NCBI GenBank assembly: GCA_021810025.1
Contig: JAJZJS010000004.1
Coordinates: 25,536-89,535, forward strand
Source of the DNA: a bacterium
GTDB lineage: Bacteria > Patescibacteriota > Saccharimonadia > Saccharimonadales > UBA4665
Length of the DNA: 64,000 nt
Direction of reading: 5' to 3'
In this document: positions 37,461 through 46,605 of the stretch, piece by piece
Position numbering within the stretch: the first letter of the stretch is position 1
Layout of the letters: the number at the start of each line of letters is the position of its first letter
Position numbers and translations under genes: made by a program
The notes under the pieces: generated by a model
Told to the model about the DNA's origin: nothing
The model's database searches: none
What the model saw: the letters and a program-made list of their open reading frames with translations, nothing else

Positions 37461-38795
37461 ATGCTTCAAAAATTTAAATCTGTATCAACTGAACTTACTC
37501 AAAGTTTGCTTCAAACCTTTAATAATAATAAGAGACAACTTTTAAAGCCTCGAAAAACCAAAGACCAATATCTGGTTGGCTTAGACATTGGTACGGAATA
37601 TGTTAAAGCTCTAATTGCTAAAACCTCAAATCAAAATCCGGGAACACTTGAAATTATTGGAGTTGGACGTTGTCATCAAGGTTTAACAGATATGCAGGCA
37701 GGTGCAATTGCAGACATTGCAGCCGTTGTTGAAAATTGCGATAAGGCTCTTAGTGAAGCTGAAGCTCAGGCTGGAGTAAGTGCCCGGACTGTCATTATAG
37801 GCATCGCTGGTGAGTTAGTTAAGGGCACAACTAACAGTGTCAGAGTAAGTCGAAAAGATCCGACTCTAGCAATCGATAGTAATGAAATGGAAAAAATCAT
37901 TAAATTAGTCCAGGATCGTTCTGAGGCTCGAGCTAAACAACAGTTAACTTGGGAATTAGGTGGCAAAAATGTCGACGTCCGACTTGTTAATAGCGCTTTA
38001 GTCGGAATTGAAATTGATGGTTATCCCATTAATAATCCAATTGGCTTTCAGGGTCGAGATGTTGTGATTGAACTGTATACTGCTTTTGCGCCCTTAATTC
38101 ATATTGGTGCACTCGAGAAAACAGCCCAGGAACTCGATCTAGACTTATTGGCCGTAGCGGCTGAACCCTTTGCAGTATCACGAGCTGTTATTGGAAATGA
38201 TGCTTCGGGTAGCCTCAGCGCCATTCTAATGGACGTCGGAGGAGGAACCACTGATATAGCCGTTATTAATGATGGTGGGGTGCAGGGAACGAAGATGTTT
38301 GGGATAGGAGGAAGAGCCTATACTAGGGGTATTGAGAAAGAATTAGGGATAACATTCGACCAAGCTGAACAATTAAAAATTAAATTATCTGGAAATGAAA
38401 TACCAACTCAAAAACGACCATTAATTGAAGCCGCTCTTGAAAAAACAGCCGATACTTGGGTTAGTGGAATTGAGTTGGCTTTATCTGAGTTCGATAAATT
38501 AGACCATCTTCCTCATCGCATGTTTTTGTGCGGCGGAGGATCCTCACTTGATCTGTTAATAGATAAACTTGAACAATCTGATTGGTACAAAGAACTGCCC
38601 TTTACGCGTAAGCCCTCGGTCCATCATATTCGCCCAGAACAAGTTGTTGGGATAGTAGATCAAACGGGGATAGTTAATGATCATACTTTTATTACTGCCA
38701 TGGGATTACTCAGGGTAGGACTAGATACAGCCGAATTTTCTGGTCTTAGTAGCGAAAATATTAAAGATAAATTAGATAAGATGTTGAGCGTTTAA
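37461..38795 (+). CDS. FtsA/PilM-like actin-fold ATPase
   Basis: Phosphate-1 motif LVGLDIGTEYVKAL (about 38-52), phosphate-2 ILMDVGGGTTDIAVI, the SHS2-like segment, and adenosine motif MFLCGGGSSLDLL show the FtsA fold. An additional 35 residues precede it, and no clear C-terminal amphipathic membrane helix was seen. It may tether FtsZ or, as PilM-like, pilus assembly. It ends 1 nt before an anchored unknown. TAAAAT (37448-37453) 7 nt before the ATG suggests a leaderless start. Confidence 0.82.
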   Translation: MLQKFKSVSTELTQSLLQTFNNNKRQLLKPRKTKDQYLVGLDIGTEYVKALIAKTSNQNPGTLEIIGVGRCHQGLTDMQAGAIADIAAVVENCDKALSEAEAQAGVSARTVIIGIAGELVKGTTNSVRVSRKDPTLAIDSNEMEKIIKLVQDRSEARAKQQLTWELGGKNVDVRLVNSALVGIEIDGYPINNPIGFQGRDVVIELYTAFAPLIHIGALEKTAQELDLDLLAVAAEPFAVSRAVIGNDASGSLSAILMDVGGGTTDIAVINDGGVQGTKMFGIGGRAYTRGIEKELGITFDQAEQLKIKLSGNEIPTQKRPLIEAALEKTADTWVSGIELALSEFDKLDHLPHRMFLCGGGSSLDLLIDKLEQSDWYKELPFTRKPSVHHIRPEQVVGIVDQTGIVNDHTFITAMGLLRVGLDTAEFSGLSSENIKDKLDKMLSV

Positions 38796-38796
38796 A

Positions 38797-40533
38797 ATGG
38801 CAGAATTGAATAAAGACACGATTTATATTGATCTAGACGACGAGATCACTAATATTATCGACAAAGTTGCATCTTCGAGCGCTAAATTAGTTGCTCTCGT
38901 TTTACCAAAACGAGCAACTGTTTTCCAAAGCTCAGTCAACATGAAGCTATTGAAGAGAAAAAGTGATGAACTGGGCAAGAATGTAGTTCTTGTAACAAGT
39001 GACACTAGCATTCTACCGCTAGCTGGATTAGTCGGTATGTTTGTCTCTAAGACTCTTAATTCTAGGCCAGAAGTACCAGTTGCCCCTAATATAAATCAGT
39101 CTATGATTGAAGCTTCGGAAGACGACGCTCTGAGCTTAGCTGATCCACTGGACGAAGGAAGTCATGTTGATTTTGGATCAAACGAGAATGCTCTTTTAAG
39201 TCAGTTGGCGTCTGAACCGGCACCCCTTAAAACACAATTAGACAAAGATCTTGAGACGATAAATCTCGACAATACAGCCTTAAAACAAGAAGATGCTCAA
39301 CCTCTGGATCAGGCCAAGGATGACGAGCTTGCTCCCAAGAAACCAAAGAAGATTAAAAAAGATAAATCCAAAAAGGTTCCTAACTTTAAACGTTTTAAAT
39401 TAATCCTAATTTTAATTCTAGTAGTTCTAATTACAGGGGCAATAATCTATTTATTAGCCGCTGTTCTTCCCTCTGCAACAATCGATATAAAAACTAATGC
39501 CTCCAATGTTAATGCCGATGTTAGCTTTAACCTTAGTACATCTTCCCAGTCTCTTAATCAAGCTAGCTCGACGGTTCCAGCTAAAGAAGTTAGTCTGACT
39601 AAAACCTATACAGCAACGGTCAATTCAACCGGTCAACAAAATAATGGTCAAAAAGCGACTGGTTCGGTCGTATTTGATGTCTGCGAAACTCAATTTCCTT
39701 TGACTACCCCACCTTCTATTGCCTCCGGAACGGGCATAGTTCAGAATAATTTAACTTATATTACGCAATCGACAGCTACGTTTAGCTATAGCAATACAAC
39801 CCAAAATTGTGTTTACTATACTTCGGGCAACGTAAGTATTATTGCTCAAGCTGGAGGATCAAATTTCAATACTACTTCTAATAACACTAGCTTTACCGTT
39901 CCTGGATATGCTTCAACTACAGCAGTAGGAGGAGCGAGTGGAGGAACAGATAATATGGTAACGGTTGTTAGTCAAACCGATATTAATAACGCCCAGAATA
40001 AGATTAGTATTAATAATTCAGGCGCCCAACAAAAATTAACTTCAAAATTAAATCAGGCTGGATATTATCCGATTGGCGCTACTTTTACTTCCTCCCAACC
40101 AACAGTTAGTGAGAATAATCAGGCCGGGACGATTGCAGGCAGTGTAACCGTCACCGAAACCGTTAATTACACAATGTATGGTCTCATTAAAAGTGACTTA
40201 ATAACACTTCTTGACAATAGCATTGCGGCTGAAGTAGGCAGTAACCAAAGTATTCTCAGTACGGGGCTCAATAATGCCGTCTTTTCTTACACCAATGGCA
40301 ATAGTGACCCAACAGCCTTAACGGTTCAATCAACGGCTGTTGTTGGCCCGAATATTAAGATTAATAATCTTAAAACTCAAATCGAAGGTAAAAATATTAA
40401 TCAGATTAAAAATATTGTTGAGCAAAATTCAAATGTCACATCTGTGGCGGTAAATCTAAGCCCATTTTATGTTTCAAGTGCTCCTAATAATCCTTCCAGG
40501 ATTACAATTAATATTGCAAAGCCTTCTAAATAG
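38797..40533 (+). CDS. Membrane-anchored protein with large external domain
   Basis: Residues 1-90 form a compact domain (TNIIDKVASSSAKLVALVLPKRA, then LLKRKSDELGKNVVLVTSD) that resembles a nucleotide-free Rossmann-like unit. A Pro/Asp/Lys-rich linker leads to one membrane helix (about 204-225). The remaining 350 residues are Ser/Thr/Asn-rich beta-type repeats facing outward. It is translationally linked to the FtsA/PilM-like gene and may be its membrane partner. I recognise the layout as typical of Saccharibacteria but not a named family. Confidence 0.75.
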   Translation: MAELNKDTIYIDLDDEITNIIDKVASSSAKLVALVLPKRATVFQSSVNMKLLKRKSDELGKNVVLVTSDTSILPLAGLVGMFVSKTLNSRPEVPVAPNINQSMIEASEDDALSLADPLDEGSHVDFGSNENALLSQLASEPAPLKTQLDKDLETINLDNTALKQEDAQPLDQAKDDELAPKKPKKIKKDKSKKVPNFKRFKLILILILVVLITGAIIYLLAAVLPSATIDIKTNASNVNADVSFNLSTSSQSLNQASSTVPAKEVSLTKTYTATVNSTGQQNNGQKATGSVVFDVCETQFPLTTPPSIASGTGIVQNNLTYITQSTATFSYSNTTQNCVYYTSGNVSIIAQAGGSNFNTTSNNTSFTVPGYASTTAVGGASGGTDNMVTVVSQTDINNAQNKISINNSGAQQKLTSKLNQAGYYPIGATFTSSQPTVSENNQAGTIAGSVTVTETVNYTMYGLIKSDLITLLDNSIAAEVGSNQSILSTGLNNAVFSYTNGNSDPTALTVQSTAVVGPNIKINNLKTQIEGKNINQIKNIVEQNSNVTSVAVNLSPFYVSSAPNNPSRITINIAKPSK

Positions 40534-40536
40534 ACA

Positions 40537-40956
40537 ATGATTGATAAAGGTTCACAAAAATCAATCTTAGCTCTTGATGTTGGACAAGTTAGAATCGGAG
40601 TAGCATTGATTAAAAAAGGAGATTGGGCAGCCCATGAATATCTGACACTTTTGAATGATGAGCAGTTTGAAGGCAAATTAAAGAATATTATCGATGAATT
40701 TCAAATTTCTGAAATTATAGTTGGAAATCCTAGGAATATTGATTCCAACGAAACAGTCCAAACACGTTACGTTCAAAATTTTGCAAGATTACATCTTGAG
40801 AAGTTTAAACTTCCACTTCAATTTGTTGATGAGTTTTTATCGTCTCATCAGGCTAAACTAATTTTAGAGCAAACTAAAAAGACTTTCACTAAAGCTGACA
40901 TTGATAAAGTAGCAGCTCGGATCATTTTAGAAGATTACCTAAATAGTTTAAAATAA
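40537..40956 (+). CDS. ruvX: RuvX/YqgF-type resolvase-like nuclease
   Basis: A 139-residue RNase H-fold protein with ALDVGQVRIGVAL (first Asp), IIVGNPRNIDSNET, FVDEFLSS (Glu) and DKVAARIILEDYL (last Asp). The family processes the 5' end of pre-16S rRNA and has been proposed to resolve Holliday junctions. Its next neighbour is mltG, the usual yqgF-mltG pair of many bacteria. Confidence 0.93.
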   Translation: MIDKGSQKSILALDVGQVRIGVALIKKGDWAAHEYLTLLNDEQFEGKLKNIIDEFQISEIIVGNPRNIDSNETVQTRYVQNFARLHLEKFKLPLQFVDEFLSSHQAKLILEQTKKTFTKADIDKVAARIILEDYLNSLK

Positions 40957-40962
40957 TAATGA

Positions 40963-42015
40963 ATGCATATTATGAAATCAAAACTTAGGATGATACCGAA
41001 ACGAATTTGGATTTTGGTTATCATTATATTGATCATTCTAGTTTTGGGTGAACTGATAGTTAGGAAGATTTATAATAATTTACTTTTACCTGTTGCTTCG
41101 AAGGGATCTGCCCAAACCATTACCATTGCGAGCGGAAGCTCAATCCGCTATATTAGCGATTTATTGGCCCAAGATAAAATTATCCAAAGTTCATGGGCTG
41201 CCCAGCTTTATATTAACGCTCACGGCTTAAGTGATAAATTGCAGGCTGGCACTTATTCATTATCACCGTCAGAAGCTACCCCTCAGATTATTAATGAAAT
41301 AGTAAACGGTCGAGTTGCAACTAAGCTAGTAACCATTCTGCCTGGAACTAATATCTTTAAGCTTCAATCTGATCTAGAGAAAGCTGGTTATTCCAAGAGT
41401 GAAGTGAGCAGTGCTCTTAATTTTAATAATTATTTAAGCTTGCCTCTCATGTCTTTTGTTCCAAAGGGAACAACGACACTCGAAGGCCTACTTTGGCCTG
41501 ATTCTTTTCAAAGAAACAGTAACACTCCGCTTTCTCAAATTATAATTGAATCATTGAATGAAATGGATAGTCATTTGACTTCTTCTGTCCAATCAGAGTT
41601 TGCTTCGGAAGGACTAACTACCTATCAGGGGATAATTTTAGCTTCTATCATTGATCAAGAAGTTTCTAAGCCCAGTGATCAAATTCAAGTAGCTCAAGTC
41701 TTCTTAAGTCGACTTAAAGCTGGCATGAACTTAGGTTCAGACGTAACGGCTTACTATGGCTCAATTCTAAGTGGCCAGAAACCCAGTTTAAGTTTTAATT
41801 CACCCTACAACACCCTACTACACACTGGATTGCCCCCAACTCCGATCAGTACAATCAGTGCCTCTTCTTTGTACGCAGCCACTCATCCCGCCAATACGAA
41901 TTGGCTATATTTTGTAACAGGAGACAATGGGACAACTTACTTTTCGAATACCCTAGCTCAACAACAGGCAAATACTGCACTTTATTGTCATAAACTTTGC
42001 TCTCAGGCGCCTTAA
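40963..42015 (+). CDS. mltG: Endolytic murein transglycosylase
   Basis: An N-terminal anchor (about 12-32) is followed by a LysM-like domain and the YceG catalytic domain with LASIIDQEV, VFLSRLKAGMNLGSD, NSPYNTLLHTGLPPTPI and AATHPANTNWLYFV. The enzyme cuts nascent glycan strands. At the position of the usual EKE motif this protein has DQE, so the catalytic Glu may be replaced by Asp. An internal ATG at 40972 is a possible start. Confidence 0.92.
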   Translation: MHIMKSKLRMIPKRIWILVIIILIILVLGELIVRKIYNNLLLPVASKGSAQTITIASGSSIRYISDLLAQDKIIQSSWAAQLYINAHGLSDKLQAGTYSLSPSEATPQIINEIVNGRVATKLVTILPGTNIFKLQSDLEKAGYSKSEVSSALNFNNYLSLPLMSFVPKGTTTLEGLLWPDSFQRNSNTPLSQIIIESLNEMDSHLTSSVQSEFASEGLTTYQGIILASIIDQEVSKPSDQIQVAQVFLSRLKAGMNLGSDVTAYYGSILSGQKPSLSFNSPYNTLLHTGLPPTPISTISASSLYAATHPANTNWLYFVTGDNGTTYFSNTLAQQQANTALYCHKLCSQAP

Positions 42016-42068
42016 CTAAACGCTCCAACAAAATGAATTATTACACTCTTGATTAGCAAGGATATAGA

Positions 42069-42096
42069 TTGAAATTTTATAGAATTTTGTTACAAT
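42069..42096 (+). promoter_or_regulatory. Promoter of the LysM-CHAP hydrolase gene
   Basis: TTGAAA (42069-42074) and TACAAT (42091-42096), spaced 16 nt. The transcript would start near 42103, giving a leader of about 75 nt that contains the inverted repeat at 42106-42140. Confidence 0.6.
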
Positions 42097-42105
42097 ACTA
42101 AAGAG

Positions 42106-42140
42106 TCGATTAATATCCTAAAGAGCTGTCAATTAATCGA
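42106..42140 (+). promoter_or_regulatory. Leader hairpin before the LysM-CHAP hydrolase gene
   Basis: TCGATTAAT (42106-42114) pairs perfectly with ATTAATCGA (42132-42140) and is followed at once by TTTTT (42141-42145). It lies at the very start of the predicted transcript. The shape is that of a weak intrinsic terminator or attenuator, or a 5' stabilising stem; the stem is AT-rich. Confidence 0.5.
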
Positions 42141-42176
42141 TTTTTAGGTAGACAATATAGGTAGAGGAGTATTTAG

Positions 42177-43292
42177 ATTAGTAACAATTTATCTTTGCTT
42201 CAAAAGGTTCAAGGACTCAGATTGCAAAATGTTGAGGGTATAGTTTCTCCTAAAAAAATAGTTGCTCCAAGCATAGAGAACTCTAAGCATTCGAGTTTGA
42301 ATAATATTCTCAAAAGACTTTGGGCGTCAGGTGTCAGTCTAATCATAATCTTAATAGTTGGGTTGTTCTTATTGAATAATCAGTCTAATAGCACTGATTT
42401 AACTAATTTTAATGCTAATATTGGTAGTTCATCCAGCATCAATCCTTTAGACCAAGTCTCTTCAGCTAATATAGCTCTGGCTGTCGCCACCATTACAAAT
42501 TTACCCGAAGCAACTTCTATTTCAAATCAAGCCGAGACTCAAAATGCTGAAGTAGCAATGGCTTCAACTGCGACTAATATTATTTCGAAACCTCAAATTA
42601 CAACAACTTCCCTTAAATCGCGTTATGACATTTTTAGTTATATTGTTCAAAACGGGGACACTGTTGATAGCTTGGCTCAAAAGTTTGGAATTACATCAAA
42701 CAGTATTATGTGGTCCAATAATCTTAATTCAAATCAATTAATTCCGGGTCAGAAACTTGAAATTCCACCCATGAACGGGATTGTCTATACAGTTCAATCC
42801 GGTGATACGATTGCTTCTTTAGCCCAAAAGTATAATGTTTCGCAGAGTCAGCTGATTGCTTACAATGATGCGGAAATAAATGGTATTCATGTTGGAGAAA
42901 AACTTTTAATTCCCAATGGTACTATTCAAGCGGCAACACCGGTTTCTTATAGTTGGAGTGGCCCAAGCTATGGTTATAATGGTTATGATTATGGATATTG
43001 TACTTGGTATGTAGCTTCAGTGATTAGCGTTCCAGATAATTGGGGTAATGCTAGTTCTTGGGCTTATTATGCTGCTCAAAGTGGCTGGAACGTGAGCTCT
43101 AATCCTAGGATCGGAGCTATTGCTCAAACTCCATACGCGGCTGGTGGTCAAGGTCATGTTGCCATCGTACAGGCAGTTTCAGCTAACGGTAGTGAGGTTC
43201 TAATTAAAGACATGAATGGGCTAGCTGGCTGGGATCATGTTGGTGAAGGCTGGGTTCCAACAAGCACTTTTCCGAATTATATCTATCATTAA
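42177..43292 (+). CDS. Membrane-anchored LysM-CHAP peptidoglycan hydrolase
   Basis: After a cytoplasmic N-terminus and one helix (about 50-68) come a Ser/Asn/Thr-rich spacer, two LysM domains (YIVQNGDTVDSLA and YTVQSGDTIASLA) that bind glycan chains, and a CHAP domain with catalytic Cys in YGYCTWYV and His in GQGHVAIV. The frame has no ATG. GAGGAG (42164-42169) is 7 nt before an in-frame ATT (42177), directly after a stop; the next usable codon, TTG 42195, is 25 nt away. ATT is therefore proposed as the start. Confidence 0.88.
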   Translation: MSNNLSLLQKVQGLRLQNVEGIVSPKKIVAPSIENSKHSSLNNILKRLWASGVSLIIILIVGLFLLNNQSNSTDLTNFNANIGSSSSINPLDQVSSANIALAVATITNLPEATSISNQAETQNAEVAMASTATNIISKPQITTTSLKSRYDIFSYIVQNGDTVDSLAQKFGITSNSIMWSNNLNSNQLIPGQKLEIPPMNGIVYTVQSGDTIASLAQKYNVSQSQLIAYNDAEINGIHVGEKLLIPNGTIQAATPVSYSWSGPSYGYNGYDYGYCTWYVASVISVPDNWGNASSWAYYAAQSGWNVSSNPRIGAIAQTPYAAGGQGHVAIVQAVSANGSEVLIKDMNGLAGWDHVGEGWVPTSTFPNYIYH

Positions 43293-43329
43293 GCTAGAAA
43301 CTTTTGGCAAAATACTTTACCCTTAAGGT

Positions 43330-44604
43330 ATGAACTTTGTAGATAAAGCAATTCTCAGTATTGAAGCTGGTCAAGGCGGCAATGGTCATAAAAGCTTTCG
43401 CCATGAACGTTATGTTAATAAAGGGGGCCCCGATGGGGGCGATGGTGGCGATGGTGGGAACATTATATTTGAGGCTAATAACAATCAAAATACATTAGCC
43501 CGTTTTCGCTTTAATAAACGACTCGAAGCCGAAGACGGTCAAGCTGGCGGTAAGAGTAATAAGCACGGCAAAAAGGGATCTGATTTAATAGTTAAGGTTC
43601 CTCTTGGGACCCAAATTCGATCGTCTGATAATCATCTTATTATTGATTTAATCCAGCCCAATCAACAAGCAATAGTAGCTCGTGGAGGTAAGGGAGGTTT
43701 TGGCAACGCTCATTTTATTTCATCGACTCGTCAAGCTCCTGACTTTGCCGAAAAAGGAGAACCTGGACAAAAATTAGAGGTAATCTTAGAACTCAAACTA
43801 ATTGCAGATATTGCCCTTATCGGGTTACCGAATGTTGGAAAATCAACCTTATTAACCAAATTATCAAATGCCAAAGCTGAAATTGCGGATTATCCATTTA
43901 CGACTCTTATTCCTAATCTTGGGGTCATGGATATTGATAAATCTCATAGTGTTCTATTGGCAGATATTCCGGGTTTGATCGAAGGCGCCAGCCATGGTAA
44001 AGGTCTCGGGCATCAATTTTTACGACATATCGAGAGAACTAAAGCCGTTCTTCATCTTGTTGATGTTTATTCGGTTGATCCCGTAAAGGATTATCTAATT
44101 ATCAGAAAGGAACTAGCTAAATACAGTAATTTATTAGCTAAACTTCCAGAGCTTGTTGTTTTAAATAAGGCCGAAGGCTTAAATATCAAAGATATGAAGT
44201 CGATTCTAAAGAATCTTCAAGCTCAAACTAAATCCAAAATCGTTGTTATCTCAGCTCTCTCTGGGCTTGGGCTAAAAGAACTGCGTCAAGACTTAATTAA
44301 GTTAAGTTTTGTCGATAAAAAAGTAGGATCATCAAAATCCTCTCGGTCCAGTTTACCGGTAATTAATATATTAGATGATAAAAAGGGCTATACGATTGAA
44401 GTTAAAAAAGGTTATTATCAGGTTAATGGCTTTAATATTGAACGATTTGCCAGTCGAACCGATTTTAGTAATCCTCAAGCGGTTGACAGGATTAAAGATA
44501 TTATGCGTCGGAACGGCATTACTCATAGTTTGCTAAGGGCTAAGATTAAGCCAGGCGATACTATTCAATTTGGGTCAAATCAGGCTTATCGTCTGGAATT
44601 CTAG
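43330..44604 (+). CDS. obgE: Obg/CgtA GTPase
   Basis: The complete three-domain form: glycine-rich Obg fold (GGPDGGDGGDGG), GTPase domain with GLPNVGKST (G1), DYPFTTLIPNLG (G2), DIPGLIEGA (G3), NKAE (G4) and SALSG (G5), and a C-terminal OCT domain (about 342-424). It assists 50S subunit maturation and links it to nucleotide state. 424 residues. The OCT domain is absent in many reduced genomes but present here. Confidence 0.96.
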   Translation: MNFVDKAILSIEAGQGGNGHKSFRHERYVNKGGPDGGDGGDGGNIIFEANNNQNTLARFRFNKRLEAEDGQAGGKSNKHGKKGSDLIVKVPLGTQIRSSDNHLIIDLIQPNQQAIVARGGKGGFGNAHFISSTRQAPDFAEKGEPGQKLEVILELKLIADIALIGLPNVGKSTLLTKLSNAKAEIADYPFTTLIPNLGVMDIDKSHSVLLADIPGLIEGASHGKGLGHQFLRHIERTKAVLHLVDVYSVDPVKDYLIIRKELAKYSNLLAKLPELVVLNKAEGLNIKDMKSILKNLQAQTKSKIVVISALSGLGLKELRQDLIKLSFVDKKVGSSKSSRSSLPVINILDDKKGYTIEVKKGYYQVNGFNIERFASRTDFSNPQAVDRIKDIMRRNGITHSLLRAKIKPGDTIQFGSNQAYRLEF

Positions 44605-44612
44605 GACTAATA

Positions 44613-46028
44613 ATGGAGCCCAGTTTTTTCTTTTATGACCTTGAAACAAGTGGGTTATCTACTTCCAGAGATCAAATTCTCCAATTTGGGGGTATCAGAA
44701 CTAACCTTAAACTTGAGCCAATCGGCCCAGAATATAATTTAAAGATTATGCTTCGGAAAGATGTTTTACCTTCTCCATCAGCGATTTTTTTGACAGGTAT
44801 AGATCCGTTCCAATCAGGTATTACCGAAGCTGAGTTAGCACGTATTTTTAATACAGAAATAGCGCAATCTGGCACAATTTTTGTTGGATACAATAATATT
44901 CGTTTTGATGATGAATTTATAAGATATCTGAATTATCGGAATCTTTACGATCCATATGGTTGGCATTATAACAATAACCGTTCGCGATGGGATTTAATGG
45001 ATCTAGTTCGGTTAACAAGAGCGTTACGACCGGGAGATATTAATTGGCCAGTTAATGAAGATGGTTTGCCGGTTAACAAACTTGAAAGTTTGACCCAAGC
45101 CAATAAACTTAATCATCTAACAGCACACGACGCTCTAAGCGACGTTTATGCAACACTCCAAATAGCGCAATTAATTAATAGATCAGCTCCTCGGCTTTTT
45201 CAATATAATTTGCGCCATCGTAGCAAACCGAGCTTAATGGAATTCTTAAGGGCTAATGCTAGCTTTGTTTATACGTCGAGTCATTTTGATTCTAAAAACC
45301 TTAATACGACGATTGTGGCGCCTCTGATGCTTGACCTAAACCAGAAGGTCGATGTTTTGGTGTGGGACCTCCGTTATGATCCTCTTCCATATTTAAATTT
45401 ATCGAGTCAAGAATTGGCTGAGCTTTGGCACTACGACATAGATTTAAAACGAACAACGCTTCCGGTTAAATTAATTAAATTAAATCATTGTCCGGCTTTG
45501 GCTCCTTTAAGTACCCTTGATAGCGATACTAAGACAAGGTTAAATATTGATGATCAAGAAATATCCCGTAATAGGAAGAATTTATTTGATAATCGTCAGG
45601 AACTAGCTGCAAAGCTAACAGAAAGTCGCGCAATTTTAAATGTCTCTAAAATTACTGACGATCGGCCAGTTGATTTAAGACTATACGAAGGATTTATTAA
45701 CAATAGAGACAATCAAGTGCTTCAATTAATTCACGAGCAAGATATAGCAACGCTCGTAAAACCTTTTAGCGAAGAAAGAATGAACTTTCTGTTAGCCGTC
45801 TATAAGGCCCGTAACTTCGAAGATCGACTTACCAAGGAAGAATTAGCGAATTTTAAGGAGTATACTCGTTCTTTGCTTAATTATAAAGACTATAAACCAA
45901 GCAGTATTGAAAGATATAAGCAAGAGATGCAACGGTTAAAAGCTAAAAAACTAGATCGTCATGAAGCAACTTTAATTAAAAAACTTGAAACTGTTTATCG
46001 TACTATTTCAAACGAGTATGGAGCTTAG
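44613..46028 (+). CDS. sbcB: Exodeoxyribonuclease I (SbcB-like)
   Basis: A DEDD exonuclease: FFYDLETSGLS (Exo I), GYNNIRFDDEFIRY (Exo II), and LTAHDALSDVYAT (Exo III). The remaining SH3-like and helical parts (for example KLIKLNHCPALAP) match ExoI rather than DnaQ over the full length; 471 residues against 475 in E. coli. It digests single-stranded DNA 3' to 5'. The 3' end overlaps a small convergent gene by 26 bp. Confidence 0.9.
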   Translation: MEPSFFFYDLETSGLSTSRDQILQFGGIRTNLKLEPIGPEYNLKIMLRKDVLPSPSAIFLTGIDPFQSGITEAELARIFNTEIAQSGTIFVGYNNIRFDDEFIRYLNYRNLYDPYGWHYNNNRSRWDLMDLVRLTRALRPGDINWPVNEDGLPVNKLESLTQANKLNHLTAHDALSDVYATLQIAQLINRSAPRLFQYNLRHRSKPSLMEFLRANASFVYTSSHFDSKNLNTTIVAPLMLDLNQKVDVLVWDLRYDPLPYLNLSSQELAELWHYDIDLKRTTLPVKLIKLNHCPALAPLSTLDSDTKTRLNIDDQEISRNRKNLFDNRQELAAKLTESRAILNVSKITDDRPVDLRLYEGFINNRDNQVLQLIHEQDIATLVKPFSEERMNFLLAVYKARNFEDRLTKEELANFKEYTRSLLNYKDYKPSSIERYKQEMQRLKAKKLDRHEATLIKKLETVYRTISNEYGA

Positions 46029-46206
46029 CGGCTGGGAGAGGTTTCCGAAGGTATAAATCTCGAATAAAAAATCGAATATATTTTAAATAGCTAATATAAT
46101 GATAGGTGAAGTAAATTATGATAAGTGTAGTTAGACCTAACCAGAAATAGAAATTAATCTGAATATTGGTTCCTGGAATTAAACCTAGAACAAAAAATGC
46201 TTGCAT
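46003..46206 (-). CDS. Small single- or two-helix membrane protein
   Basis: The start is ATG 46206, because AGAGGTG (46217-46211) stands 4-5 nt before it; upstream in-frame codons lack such a site. The 67 residues comprise a short hydrophobic start (FFVLGLIPGTNIQI), one clear membrane helix (about 19-40) and a basic, aromatic tail. No function known. It overlaps the end of the sbcB gene. Confidence 0.65.
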   Translation of the reverse strand: MQAFFVLGLIPGTNIQINFYFWLGLTTLIIIYFTYHYISYLKYIRFFIRDLYLRKPLPAAKLHTRLK

Positions 46207-46605
46207 CTCACACCTCTTTAATTTATGGGGCATAATAATAACACCAAGTAGACTTAAGGTCAATAAGAAAACATTATATAAATTAAAACAAGTGATGAGT
46301 TAATTTTGAACTTCCTAAATAAGTAATATCAAAAGGAAGCATAATGCAGAATAACCAATCTGGATTATGCGTTAGGCATAGGCAACTTGAATAGTGACAA
46401 TAAGGGGTTTAATTATTCTGTTTGCTATATAAAAGCTACCAGCCTAAATTGATGGTAATGACAGGATTTATTCTATATCTTTTTAATAGAATCTCTGACA
46501 TTTAAGGAAAATTAGCGTGTTCCGTGAGATAGCTTTTTGAAATCTCAAAAAATATTCAGCAACAGAATATATTTCAAAACACCAATATGTGGTATACTAA
46601 GTCAA
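46207..46605. other. Intergenic region with small hairpin and possible leader peptide
   Basis: No clear gene. GCATAAT (46339-46345) and ATTATGC (46364-46370) form a 7-bp inverted repeat. A 16-codon frame (46344-46394) starts inside it with AAGGAAG 4 nt upstream, but is too short to support. A GAGAT/ATCTC repeat lies near 46525-46545. TATACT (46593-46598) is the likely -10 of the following gene. No RNase P or other known RNA was recognised. Confidence 0.4.

Noticed and set aside
46344..46394. 16-codon leader peptide with a Shine-Dalgarno
   Set aside because: Too short, no codon bias, and no attenuator downstream; kept only as a note in the intergenic entry.
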